A stretch of 21,088 nucleotides of DNA from JACCYQ01 sp036675565 (lineage in GTDB: Bacteria > Bacteroidota > Bacteroidia > Chitinophagales > Chitinophagaceae): NCBI GenBank assembly GCA_036675565.1, contig JAKFER010000203.1:1-21088 (forward strand), read 5' to 3'. A model generated the notes under the pieces. It was not told the origin of the DNA. It ran no database searches and worked only from the letters and a program-made list of their open reading frames with translations. Below, in pieces: positions 6,630 to 13,471 of this stretch. The stretch's first letter is position 1; each line of letters opens with the position of its first letter. Made by a program: the position numbers and the translations under genes.

Positions 6630-7622
6630 ATGAAGCTGAACAAAAATATCAAAATCTTTTTCAATTACTTCCTTGGTCCTCTATTGTTTATTTATTTGTC
6701 GGTATCTATTTACAGGCAGATCAATCGACAACCCGACCTGGAACATGCCTGGCAACAATTAAAAATTTCTTTTTTGGGAACGGGTGCTTCCAGTTTATCA
6801 TTCATTATCATTTTAATGTTGGGTAACTGGGGCATAGAAGCAATGAAATGGAAACTGGCCATTGAAAAAATTCAGCCCATCAGTTTTATCAAATCATTAA
6901 AAGCCATTTTTTCAGGTGTTTCATTCTCTGTAACTACACCAAACAGGGTGGGTGAATATTTTGGCCGTGTATTGTACATGCAGGAAGGAAATCGATTGAA
7001 AGCAATTTCGTTGACCATTGTATGCAGCATCAGCCAGTTGTTGGTCACACTTTGGATGGGTTTATTTGGCCTCCTGGTTTTAAAATCACAAATTGAAGCC
7101 AGTCAAACGATTACGGCTTTATGGTTAGAGCTTTTAATCAGCGGTGTTGCTATTACTTGTGTTTTATTAACATTATTTTATTTCAGGCTTTCATGGATGG
7201 TAAAATGGATTGATCGATTGCCCGGGAGCTCCCGTTTTAGCTGGCTGATCAATGCCATTGAAGATTTTAATGCAACCTTATTATTAAAGCTGTTGTCCTT
7301 ATCTATAGTCAGGTTTGGCATTTTTTGCATACAATACTACCTGATGTTTCGTTTATTTGGAGTAGAAGTTTTATGGTGGCAGGGCTTTTGGGCTATCAGC
7401 ATCAGTTTTTTGATATTGGCCGTAATTCCATCCATTGCATTGGCTGATCTTGGATTGCGGGGCGAAGTAACCATTAAACTTTTTGGCTTATTTAGTTCCA
7501 ATGTATTAGCCATTACAGTTAGCACGGCTGCCATGTGGTTTATTAACCTGGTTTTACCGGCTATCGTAGGGAGTTTATTAATTTTAAGTATTAAAATCTT
7601 TGCAAATAAAAATGAAGTTTAA
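6630..7622 (+). CDS. Flippase-like integral membrane protein (lysylphosphatidylglycerol synthase TM-domain family)
   Basis: This 330-residue protein of the inner membrane has about eight hydrophobic segments separated by short basic loops. It resembles the membrane half of MprF (LPG_synthase_TM, also called UPF0104), which moves lipids across the bilayer. The motif TPNRVGEYFGR at about residues 101-111 corresponds to the conserved PxRxGE region after the third segment. A late segment with ALADLGLRGE is also typical. There is no aminoacyl-transferase domain, so it is not a full MprF. The cargo is unknown. Its start lies 19 bp from the ruvC start codon on the other strand. Its last 11 bases overlap the DUF3108 gene, suggesting translational coupling. 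Confidence 0.8.
   Translation: MKLNKNIKIFFNYFLGPLLFIYLSVSIYRQINRQPDLEHAWQQLKISFLGTGASSLSFIIILMLGNWGIEAMKWKLAIEKIQPISFIKSLKAIFSGVSFSVTTPNRVGEYFGRVLYMQEGNRLKAISLTIVCSISQLLVTLWMGLFGLLVLKSQIEASQTITALWLELLISGVAITCVLLTLFYFRLSWMVKWIDRLPGSSRFSWLINAIEDFNATLLLKLLSLSIVRFGIFCIQYYLMFRLFGVEVLWWQGFWAISISFLILAVIPSIALADLGLRGEVTIKLFGLFSSNVLAITVSTAAMWFINLVLPAIVGSLLILSIKIFANKNEV
6641..6648 (-). promoter_or_regulatory. ruvC: Candidate -7 element (TAnnTTTG) for ruvC
   Basis: On the minus strand the bases read TATTTTTG, an exact match. The predicted transcript start is near 6636, giving a leader of about 26 nt to the TTG at 6610. The element lies inside the first codons of the divergent flippase-like gene. No -33 TTTG is seen. 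Confidence 0.42.
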
Positions 7623-8427
7623 ATTTTTTACAATTATCGGTTTGTTATTGCTGGCCATCAATATGAATGGAGAACCTTCTTTCCAATCATATAATGATGA
7701 TTTTTGCGGTATTTCAAACAGATCATTCAGGGTTAATGAAAAAGTGAATTACAAGGTTTTTTATTCGATTGCCGGCATTTATATAGATGCGGGTGATGCT
7801 ACTTTTTCCAGCACGTTAAAAAAATTGAATAACCGGCCAGTGTTTCACGTGGTAGCTGATGGAAAAACAAATCCACGTTATGATTGGATATTTAAAGTGC
7901 GTGATCGTTATGAAAGTTTTATTGACACTTCTTCAATGCAGCCATTGAAATTTATAAGGAATGTGAGTGAAGGGAGTTATAAAAAATACGAGAACGTAAC
8001 ATTTAACCGGGATGCAAATACGGCCGTTACAAATGAGGGTGTTTATAAAGTTCCCAATTGTGTACAGGATGTTATAAGCTCTATTTATTATGCACGTAAT
8101 ATTGATTTTTCAAAATATAAGCCGGGAGACAGGATCAACTTCTCTATGTTCCTGGATAATGAATTATACAACATGTATATCCGCTACCTGGGAAAAGAAA
8201 CCATCAAAACCAAGTATGGTAAATTCAAGGCCATCAAATTCAAGCCGCTGTTATTAAAAGGATCCATTTTTGAGGGTGGTGAAAAAATGACGGTATGGGT
8301 AAGCGATGATGCAAACCATCTTCCATTGCGTATTGAAAGTCCAATCTCTGTTGGAAGTGTAAAGATCGATATGATGGAATATGATAATTTACGTTACCCG
8401 CTGACTTCTATGATGAAGAAAAAATAA
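7612..8427 (+). CDS. DUF3108 family secreted protein
   Basis: This 271-residue protein has an N-terminal Sec signal peptide (MKFKFFTIIGLLLLAI). The mature part fits the DUF3108 family: FRVNEKVNYKVFYSIAGIYIDAGDA near the start, DWIFKVRDRYESFID in the middle, and YGKFKAIKFKP then MTVWVSDDANHLPLRIES towards the end. Family members are beta-rich periplasmic or outer-membrane-associated proteins with no established activity. The ATG at 7612 overlaps the flippase stop (7620-7622) and is preferred to a TTG at 7600, because it gives a clean signal peptide. The overlap implies joint expression with the flippase-like gene. I infer, without proof, a shared envelope role. Confidence 0.82.
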   Translation: MKFKFFTIIGLLLLAINMNGEPSFQSYNDDFCGISNRSFRVNEKVNYKVFYSIAGIYIDAGDATFSSTLKKLNNRPVFHVVADGKTNPRYDWIFKVRDRYESFIDTSSMQPLKFIRNVSEGSYKKYENVTFNRDANTAVTNEGVYKVPNCVQDVISSIYYARNIDFSKYKPGDRINFSMFLDNELYNMYIRYLGKETIKTKYGKFKAIKFKPLLLKGSIFEGGEKMTVWVSDDANHLPLRIESPISVGSVKIDMMEYDNLRYPLTSMMKKK

Positions 8428-8457
8428 TGGGAAGCAATCTTATCGCTTAAATATTCT

Positions 8458-9318
8458 TTACAAATCTTCTAAACGAAAAAATTTTTTTGGCCGGATTCCT
8501 CTTTCAGTATCGTGCAATGTGCAGCATTCATGTATGGGATCGTGTTGAAAAAACAAGATATAATCATTCGCTACCGCTTCGTTCAGGAAAGATTTTTTTT
8601 CGTTCAATGTAGTTAGCGGGAACATATCATACGCCATTACATAAGGGATAGGAATATGACCGTGCGATGGTAACAGGTCAGCCATAAATACAATCGTTTT
8701 TCCATTGTAATTTATTTGTGGCAGCATCATACTTTCTGTATGACCATCAACAAAGCGGATAGAAATATTTTGGGTAAAAGTTTGAATGGGTAAATTATTA
8801 TCAACTTTTTTTCCGTCTTGTATAAAATCAAGTTGCCCGTTTTCCTGTATGGGTAGAATATTTTCTTTTAGGAAAGATGCTTTTTCTCTTTCATTTGGAT
8901 ATACCGCCCAATTCCAATGCTTTTGATTACTCCAGTAAACTGCATTTTTAAATGCAGGCAGCAGTTTATCATTTTGTCTGATAACAGATCCTCCACAATG
9001 ATCAAAATGCAGGTGGGTTAAAAAAACATCTGTAATATCATCAGAAGAAAATCCACTTGCAGCCAGCGAACTATTTAAACTGGCTTCTCCATGCAGGTAA
9101 TAATGTTTAAAGAATTTATCGCTTTGTTTATTGCCAATTCCATTATCTATCAAAATGAGCCTGTCACCATCTTCAATCAACAGGCTGCGCATGGCCCATG
9201 GACAAAGATTATTTTCATCGGCCGGGTTAATTTTATTCCAGATGGTCTTTGGTACTACACCAAACATGGCACCGCCATCCAATTTAAAATAACCTGTATC
9301 TATAGAATATAATTGCAT
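8458..9318 (-). CDS. Metallo-beta-lactamase-fold hydrolase
   Basis: This 286-residue protein has no signal peptide and probably acts in the cytoplasm. The metal-binding motif HLHFDH lies at residues 102-107. Later ligands fit GHTESM (near 200), the Asp of MADLLPSHGH (near 220) and the His of FQHDP (near 263), giving the five-part pattern of the fold. The overall pattern (GVVPKTIW, IDNGIGNK, THLHFDHCGG) matches the lactonase/MBL-fold group that includes quorum-quenching N-acyl-homoserine lactonases, but that substrate cannot be assigned from sequence; glyoxalase II or general thioester/lactone hydrolysis remain possible. The ATG is 3 nt behind the MFS transporter stop, so the two are in one operon. 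Its stop faces the DUF3108 stop across 30 bp with no clear terminator. Confidence 0.88.
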   Translation of the reverse strand: MQLYSIDTGYFKLDGGAMFGVVPKTIWNKINPADENNLCPWAMRSLLIEDGDRLILIDNGIGNKQSDKFFKHYYLHGEASLNSSLAASGFSSDDITDVFLTHLHFDHCGGSVIRQNDKLLPAFKNAVYWSNQKHWNWAVYPNEREKASFLKENILPIQENGQLDFIQDGKKVDNNLPIQTFTQNISIRFVDGHTESMMLPQINYNGKTIVFMADLLPSHGHIPIPYVMAYDMFPLTTLNEKKSFLNEAVANDYILFFQHDPIHECCTLHDTERGIRPKKFFRLEDL

Positions 9319-9321
9319 GCT

Positions 9322-10614
9322 TTATTGATTTACTGTGTGCGAATTATTTTTTGCTGCTTTTGCTGTTAATACCAACCATACAAGTCCTAAAGCAAAGAAA
9401 ACGATTAATATAAGAATAGAATTACGCATTGATTTTGTTAAGCCTTCAATCACGCCAAAACTTACAAGACCTAATACAATGGCCAGTTTTTCAGATACAT
9501 CATAAAAACTAAAAAAGGATGCGGTGTCTTTTGTTTCAGGCATCAATTTACTGTATGTACTTCTGCTCATTGATTGAATGCCACCCATCATTAAACCAAC
9601 CAACGCTGCAAGAATATAGAAATGCATTTCTGTTTGCATCAGGTAACCTGCTATACAAACACCGATCCATAAAATGACCGTTAATTGTAACACATTCAGG
9701 TTACCTATACGAGTCGATAATCTTGACATCCCAATGGCACCGGCAATAGCAACAAGTTGAATGATAACGGCGGTTATAATTAATTTTGAATTTTCCAGTT
9801 TTAATTCCTTGATGCCATAATCAATAGCAACCAGCATAACCGTTTGCACACCCATGCTGTAAAAGAAAAATGCTGCAAGAAATCTTTTTAACACAGGCAT
9901 ATGGGTTAACTGGTCCCAAACAATTTTTAATTCATGAAATCCATTCACCAGCACATGCTTACGAGCAGCCCTAACCGATTTGCTGGCAATGGGTAAAGCC
10001 CTGAATGTGATCTGCGCAAAAGCTACCCACCAAATACCAACTAATAAAAAAGTGATCTTTAAAGGCATCGTGTCATTTGGCATTAAAAGCACCAGTCCAA
10101 ACCCGATCATCTGCATCAGCACACTGCCGATATAACCCATGGTATATCCTTTTGCACTGATTCGGTCCATGTCCTTTTCCGCTGCTATTTCTGGCAAATA
10201 AGAATTGTAAAATACCTGGCTTCCATAAAAACCAATTCCTGCCAGCATAAAACACAATAACCCAAAAAATACATTATCCTTATCAAAGAAGAACATCAAT
10301 GAACAACTGGCTGCACCCAGGTAACAAAAAAACTTCATGAAGTTTTTCTTATTGCCTTTATAATCTGCAATAGAGGATAATATGGGCGATATGATCGCAA
10401 CTACCAGGAAACCAAAAGCCAGTACATATTCCTTTAGTTCCGTATTAATAAAATGCCTACCCAAAAAGGGAATACCATTTGGATAATTCTCAACAGAAGT
10501 GACTACCGCATAATAAGCCGGGAAAAAAGTTGTGGTGATAACCAGGTTGTAAACAGAATTGGCCCAATCGTACATGGCCCACCCATTTACCGCTTTTTTA
10601 GATGCAGTTTGCAT
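9322..10614 (-). CDS. Major facilitator superfamily transporter, UMF1 (Atg22-like) type
   Basis: This 430-residue inner-membrane protein has about 12 hydrophobic segments. The N-terminal signature GWAMYDWANSVYNLVI followed by TTTFFPAYY, then FYNSYLPEIA and GGIQSMSRSTYSKLMP in the second half, place it in the UMF1 group related to yeast vacuolar amino-acid exporter Atg22. Substrates of bacterial members are not established. It lies 52 nt behind the small lipoprotein gene and 3 nt ahead of the MBL hydrolase gene. The tight spacing to the hydrolase suggests that transporter and hydrolase handle related compounds, which is inference. Confidence 0.85.
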   Translation of the reverse strand: MQTASKKAVNGWAMYDWANSVYNLVITTTFFPAYYAVVTSVENYPNGIPFLGRHFINTELKEYVLAFGFLVVAIISPILSSIADYKGNKKNFMKFFCYLGAASCSLMFFFDKDNVFFGLLCFMLAGIGFYGSQVFYNSYLPEIAAEKDMDRISAKGYTMGYIGSVLMQMIGFGLVLLMPNDTMPLKITFLLVGIWWVAFAQITFRALPIASKSVRAARKHVLVNGFHELKIVWDQLTHMPVLKRFLAAFFFYSMGVQTVMLVAIDYGIKELKLENSKLIITAVIIQLVAIAGAIGMSRLSTRIGNLNVLQLTVILWIGVCIAGYLMQTEMHFYILAALVGLMMGGIQSMSRSTYSKLMPETKDTASFFSFYDVSEKLAIVLGLVSFGVIEGLTKSMRNSILILIVFFALGLVWLVLTAKAAKNNSHTVNQ

Positions 10615-10666
10615 ATAAAGAATTTATGAAGAAGTAAGATATGAAAACTGAACCTTATTTATTGAT

Positions 10667-11128
10667 TCATGGATTTGGTTCTTTTTCATTTTCTCCCGGG
10701 GTAGCAGGCAAGTCATCAGAGATATCCATTTTGGTGAAAGGTAATTTGCGCAGGGTGTTGAATTTATTATCCGTTAATTCAATGTTTACCGGCTGTTGAC
10801 CAAAAACATTTTCACTGATTAAATTACTGATGGCTAAAAAAGATTCATCGTCTACACCAGCCAATTTTTCTTCTACTACAACCATGCGGAAAGTAACGGT
10901 ATCTTTCTGTTTTAATAATTGAAAGCTTTTTGTTTCAGTGATGTTTTGATTGTAGGTTGTATCAATATAATATAAGAGATCAGCGGTTTGTTGGGCCTCT
11001 GTTTCTTGGATGCCATTCTTGTAAAAGACATCTATGTGTTCAATGGTTACTTTGTCGCCATAATTGCTGCAATGAACAAAACTTAAAATCAGCAGGATGA
11101 AAAGAAGGTGGCGTAAGATGTTAGTCAT
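10667..11128 (-). CDS. Small putative lipoprotein, unknown function
   Basis: The product has 153 residues. A hydrophobic N-terminus (LLFILLILSFV) ends in HCSN, where the Cys could be lipidated. The preceding His is unusual, because Gly, Ala or Ser normally stands at -1 of a lipobox. The mature part begins with YGDKVTIEHIDVFYKNG and is a compact alpha/beta sequence. The tail is acidic and Pro-rich (ATPGENEKEP). I do not recognise the family. It starts 36 nt behind uppP on the same strand and lies 52 nt ahead of the MFS gene, so it is likely in the uppP transcript. Confidence 0.68.
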   Translation of the reverse strand: MTNILRHLLFILLILSFVHCSNYGDKVTIEHIDVFYKNGIQETEAQQTADLLYYIDTTYNQNITETKSFQLLKQKDTVTFRMVVVEEKLAGVDDESFLAISNLISENVFGQQPVNIELTDNKFNTLRKLPFTKMDISDDLPATPGENEKEPNP

Positions 11129-11164
11129 GGCTGATAAATATTTAAATCGGAAATGATCGAAAAA

Positions 11165-11950
11165 TCAACGGGGCAGGTAACCAGAAAGCATCAACAATAA
11201 TAACACAATGCCTACAACTATGCGGTAGATGCCAAAAACACGAAAGCCATGTTTTTGCAAAAAACCAATGAAGAATTTGATTGCCAGCAAAGCCACTACA
11301 AATGCAACCGCATTTCCAATAACCAGTAATTTAATGTCTGATGGTGTAAATGTTTCATAACCTTGCAAAAGTTTATAACCGGTTGCTGCGGCCATTGTTG
11401 GCACTGCAAGAAAAAATGAAAATTCAGCTGCCAGGTTCCTGGTTAATTTTTGCTGCATACCGCCAATGATTGAAGCTGCGCTTCGGCTAACCCCCGGGAT
11501 CATGGCAATTACCTGCCATAAACCAATGACGAATGCATTTTTATAGGTCATCTGCGGTTCATCTTCAATAACGGGTTTCTTAAAATAATTATCAATCATC
11601 AAAAGAACAACACCGCCCATGATCAGTGAAATAATAACTGTCGTCGTGCTTTCCAGCATCATATCTATTTTATCAGAAAAAATATATCCTAATACCAAAG
11701 CAGGTAATACTGCAACAAATAGTTTCAGGTAAAAAGTAGGGTTTTTAAAATCAAAGAATTTTTTCCAGTATAAAACAACAACAGCCAGGATAGCACCCAA
11801 TTGAATGGCCACTATAAATAATTTGGTGAATTCTTTATCCTGAACATTCATCAGTTTTTCCGCTATGATCATATGACCCGTAGATGAAACGGGTAAAAAT
11901 TCTGTAAGTCCTTCAACAATGGCAATTATGATAGCTTCTAATATGGACAT
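11165..11950 (-). CDS. uppP: Undecaprenyl-diphosphatase UppP (BacA type)
   Basis: UppP dephosphorylates undecaprenyl diphosphate at the membrane, recycling the lipid carrier for peptidoglycan and other cell-wall polymers; overproduction is known to give bacitracin resistance. The 261-residue protein has about eight hydrophobic segments. The first family motif EGLTEFLPVSSTGH (residues 13-26) supplies the catalytic Glu residues and His. The second, PGVSRSAAS, supplies the Arg and has Ala where E. coli has Gly. The ATG at 11950 matches the family N-terminus; a GTG at 12010 in the same frame lies in the loop of the upstream terminator and would add 20 odd residues. ftsX, DUF3098 and uppP are commonly neighbours in Bacteroidota. 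Confidence 0.95.
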   Translation of the reverse strand: MSILEAIIIAIVEGLTEFLPVSSTGHMIIAEKLMNVQDKEFTKLFIVAIQLGAILAVVVLYWKKFFDFKNPTFYLKLFVAVLPALVLGYIFSDKIDMMLESTTTVIISLIMGGVVLLMIDNYFKKPVIEDEPQMTYKNAFVIGLWQVIAMIPGVSRSAASIIGGMQQKLTRNLAAEFSFFLAVPTMAAATGYKLLQGYETFTPSDIKLLVIGNAVAFVVALLAIKFFIGFLQKHGFRVFGIYRIVVGIVLLLLMLSGYLPR

Positions 11951-11981
11951 AATATAAACACTTCGATGTTGAGTGATGGTA

Positions 11982-12023
11982 TAAAAAAACCGATTTAAAT
12001 TGTTTATCACATTTTAAATCGGT
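11982..12023 (-). terminator. Intrinsic terminator between the DUF3098 gene and uppP (minus strand)
   Basis: An 11-bp perfect stem (12013-12023 with 11989-11999) encloses a 13-nt loop. On the minus strand it is followed by seven T residues. It lies 20 nt after the DUF3098 stop and 32 nt before the uppP ATG. No exact -7 element lies between it and uppP. Confidence 0.82.
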
Positions 12024-12042
12024 GTATTGAATGGATTAAATA

Positions 12043-12321
12043 TTATCCTTTGGGTTTTCTGAAAATTGCAAATATTTCAACCACCAGGCCGGCCATGATT
12101 AACAAAGGAGCGATGGTTATCCGGGTTGTACTGTATACTTCGTCCTCGTTAAATACATTGGGGTCGGGACTTTTTCCCCCGGCCATTAATATAAAACCTA
12201 TTGCGATAATAACGACACCTGCAAGCATCCACAAATAATTTTCTTTTCCAAACATGGCAGTAGTAGAATGTACATCCCGAGTTTTCGTCACTACCGTTTT
12301 TGTTTGTTTCTTTTCTGTCAT
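12043..12321 (-). CDS. DUF3098 family membrane protein
   Basis: This 92-residue protein has a polar N-terminus of about 25 residues and two hydrophobic segments (YLWMLAGVVIIAIGFILMAG and ITIAPLLIMAGLVVEIFAIF), separated by a loop with GGKSPDPNVFNEDEVY. This is the DUF3098 pattern, a small Bacteroidota membrane family of unknown function usually found next to ftsX. The start at 12321 is the only ATG that fits; a TTG at 12342 is in frame but adds unsupported residues. It begins 58 nt behind ftsX and is followed by a terminator, so the two genes probably form a unit. A role near the divisome is inference from position only. Confidence 0.85.
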   Translation of the reverse strand: MTEKKQTKTVVTKTRDVHSTTAMFGKENYLWMLAGVVIIAIGFILMAGGKSPDPNVFNEDEVYSTTRITIAPLLIMAGLVVEIFAIFRKPKG

Positions 12322-12379
12322 AATAAGAAATTGAGGGTGCAATATAGTTTTTTATCTTTTTAATTATTATCCCGGACCA

Positions 12380-13252
12380 TTAATACAGGTCATCCAGCTT
12401 CATACGCAAATACTTAATTACGCTTCGATGTGTGCTGAAAACGGAAATAAATATTCCAATGATCAATAAAGCCAGGAACAGTAATAAGATCATGGTATTA
12501 TCATGTAATGCTTTCAGATCGGGCAAGAATTTCTCCGCCAGCGTAATAACACCGTAAACCGCTGCTATGGCGATAACCGCACTGATGGCGCCATTGATCA
12601 ATGCTCTGATGTTAAGCGGTTTTGCAATAAACCAACGGGTGGCTCCCACCATTTGCATGGTTTTTATCAAAAAACGATTACTGAACATGGCCAACCTGAT
12701 GGTATTATCAATAAGGATAATTACCATAATTGCTATCAGGATGGCAATGCCGGCAAGTGCCAGGCTCATGACATTAAAATTGCGTTGCATCTTTCCTACA
12801 ATGGCATTGGGATATCTTACTTCATCTACATTCGGGTTTTGTGAAATGTCCGCCTTGATCATCGCCAATTGTGCAGAATCCACAAATTGCTCTTTTAATG
12901 TAAAATCAATACTGGTTGGTAAAAGAGAATTATCCAAAAATTCAGTGAAGTCCTCGCCACCACTTTGCAGCCATTCTTTTTTTGCGGTTTCTTTATCCGT
13001 ATAGCGTAATTTTTTTGTATAAGGTTTGGCCTGGATGTATTCCTGTAAGGCAATACGTGAAGTGTCCTGGATATCCGTTTTTAAAAAAACCTGCACTTCT
13101 ACACTTTCTTTAAAGTATTGCATCAGTTTTTTCGAGTTGATAGTTATCCATCCCACCAGTCCTAATAAAAAAAGAACCAGCGTTACACCCAGGATAGCCA
13201 TAAAGTAAGAAGGTTTGCCACGTTTCGATGATGCTTTACCAAATTGAGCCAT
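12380..13252 (-). CDS. ftsX: Cell division protein FtsX
   Basis: FtsX is the membrane subunit of the FtsEX complex, which links the divisome to activation of peptidoglycan hydrolases. The 290-residue protein has the family plan: a basic cytoplasmic N-terminus, TM1 (about 19-39), an extracytoplasmic domain (about 40-165), then three more hydrophobic segments. The conserved MQMVGATRWFIAKP stretch before the last two segments matches FtsX proteins. The partner ftsE is not in the window. A candidate -7 element lies about 30 nt upstream. It is divergent from leuS. Confidence 0.94.
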   Translation of the reverse strand: MAQFGKASSKRGKPSYFMAILGVTLVLFLLGLVGWITINSKKLMQYFKESVEVQVFLKTDIQDTSRIALQEYIQAKPYTKKLRYTDKETAKKEWLQSGGEDFTEFLDNSLLPTSIDFTLKEQFVDSAQLAMIKADISQNPNVDEVRYPNAIVGKMQRNFNVMSLALAGIAILIAIMVIILIDNTIRLAMFSNRFLIKTMQMVGATRWFIAKPLNIRALINGAISAVIAIAAVYGVITLAEKFLPDLKALHDNTMILLLFLALLIIGIFISVFSTHRSVIKYLRMKLDDLY

Positions 13253-13283
13253 GCGATTGATTTTTGTAATTTTTCAGGTGGGG

Positions 13284-13291
13284 CAAAAATA
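13284..13291 (-). promoter_or_regulatory. ftsX: Candidate -7 element (TAnnTTTG) for ftsX
   Basis: The minus strand reads TATTTTTG, an exact match, 31 nt upstream of the ftsX ATG. The predicted leader is about 26 nt. A TTG lies 15 nt further upstream, which is closer than the usual 19-21 nt for the -33 element. Confidence 0.5.
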
Positions 13292-13313
13292 ACGGATTAA
13301 GAAGTACAATGTG

Positions 13314-13321
13314 TATTTTTG
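13314..13321 (+). promoter_or_regulatory. leuS: Candidate -7 element (TAnnTTTG) for leuS
   Basis: The plus strand reads TATTTTTG, an exact match. It is back to back with the ftsX element, 22 nt away. The predicted transcript start near 13326 gives a leader of about 146 nt to the leuS ATG. Confidence 0.48.
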
Positions 13322-13471
13322 CTGCTCTCAAAAAACGAGGAGTTAAGTTATTTATTTCGATTGAACCGGGATGCTTGCAGAATTAAATATTTATTAAGGC
13401 TTCTTTAGCATTTACATTATTATTGGCTGGTAAGTTTGCTAGTTAAATCAAAAGAAAATTATACGATTTCG

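Noticed and set aside
11951..12010. GTG-initiated extension of uppP
   Set aside because: The GTG sits in the loop of the terminator hairpin, and the added 20 residues do not fit the family N-terminus.
12567..13004. 145-codon open frame antisense to ftsX
   Set aside because: It lies wholly inside ftsX, has low-complexity hydrophobic content mirroring the TM codons, and matches no family I know.
13371..13397. Eight-codon frame as a classical Leu attenuation peptide
   Set aside because: It has only two Leu codons and no following terminator hairpin, so it is kept only as a weak observation.
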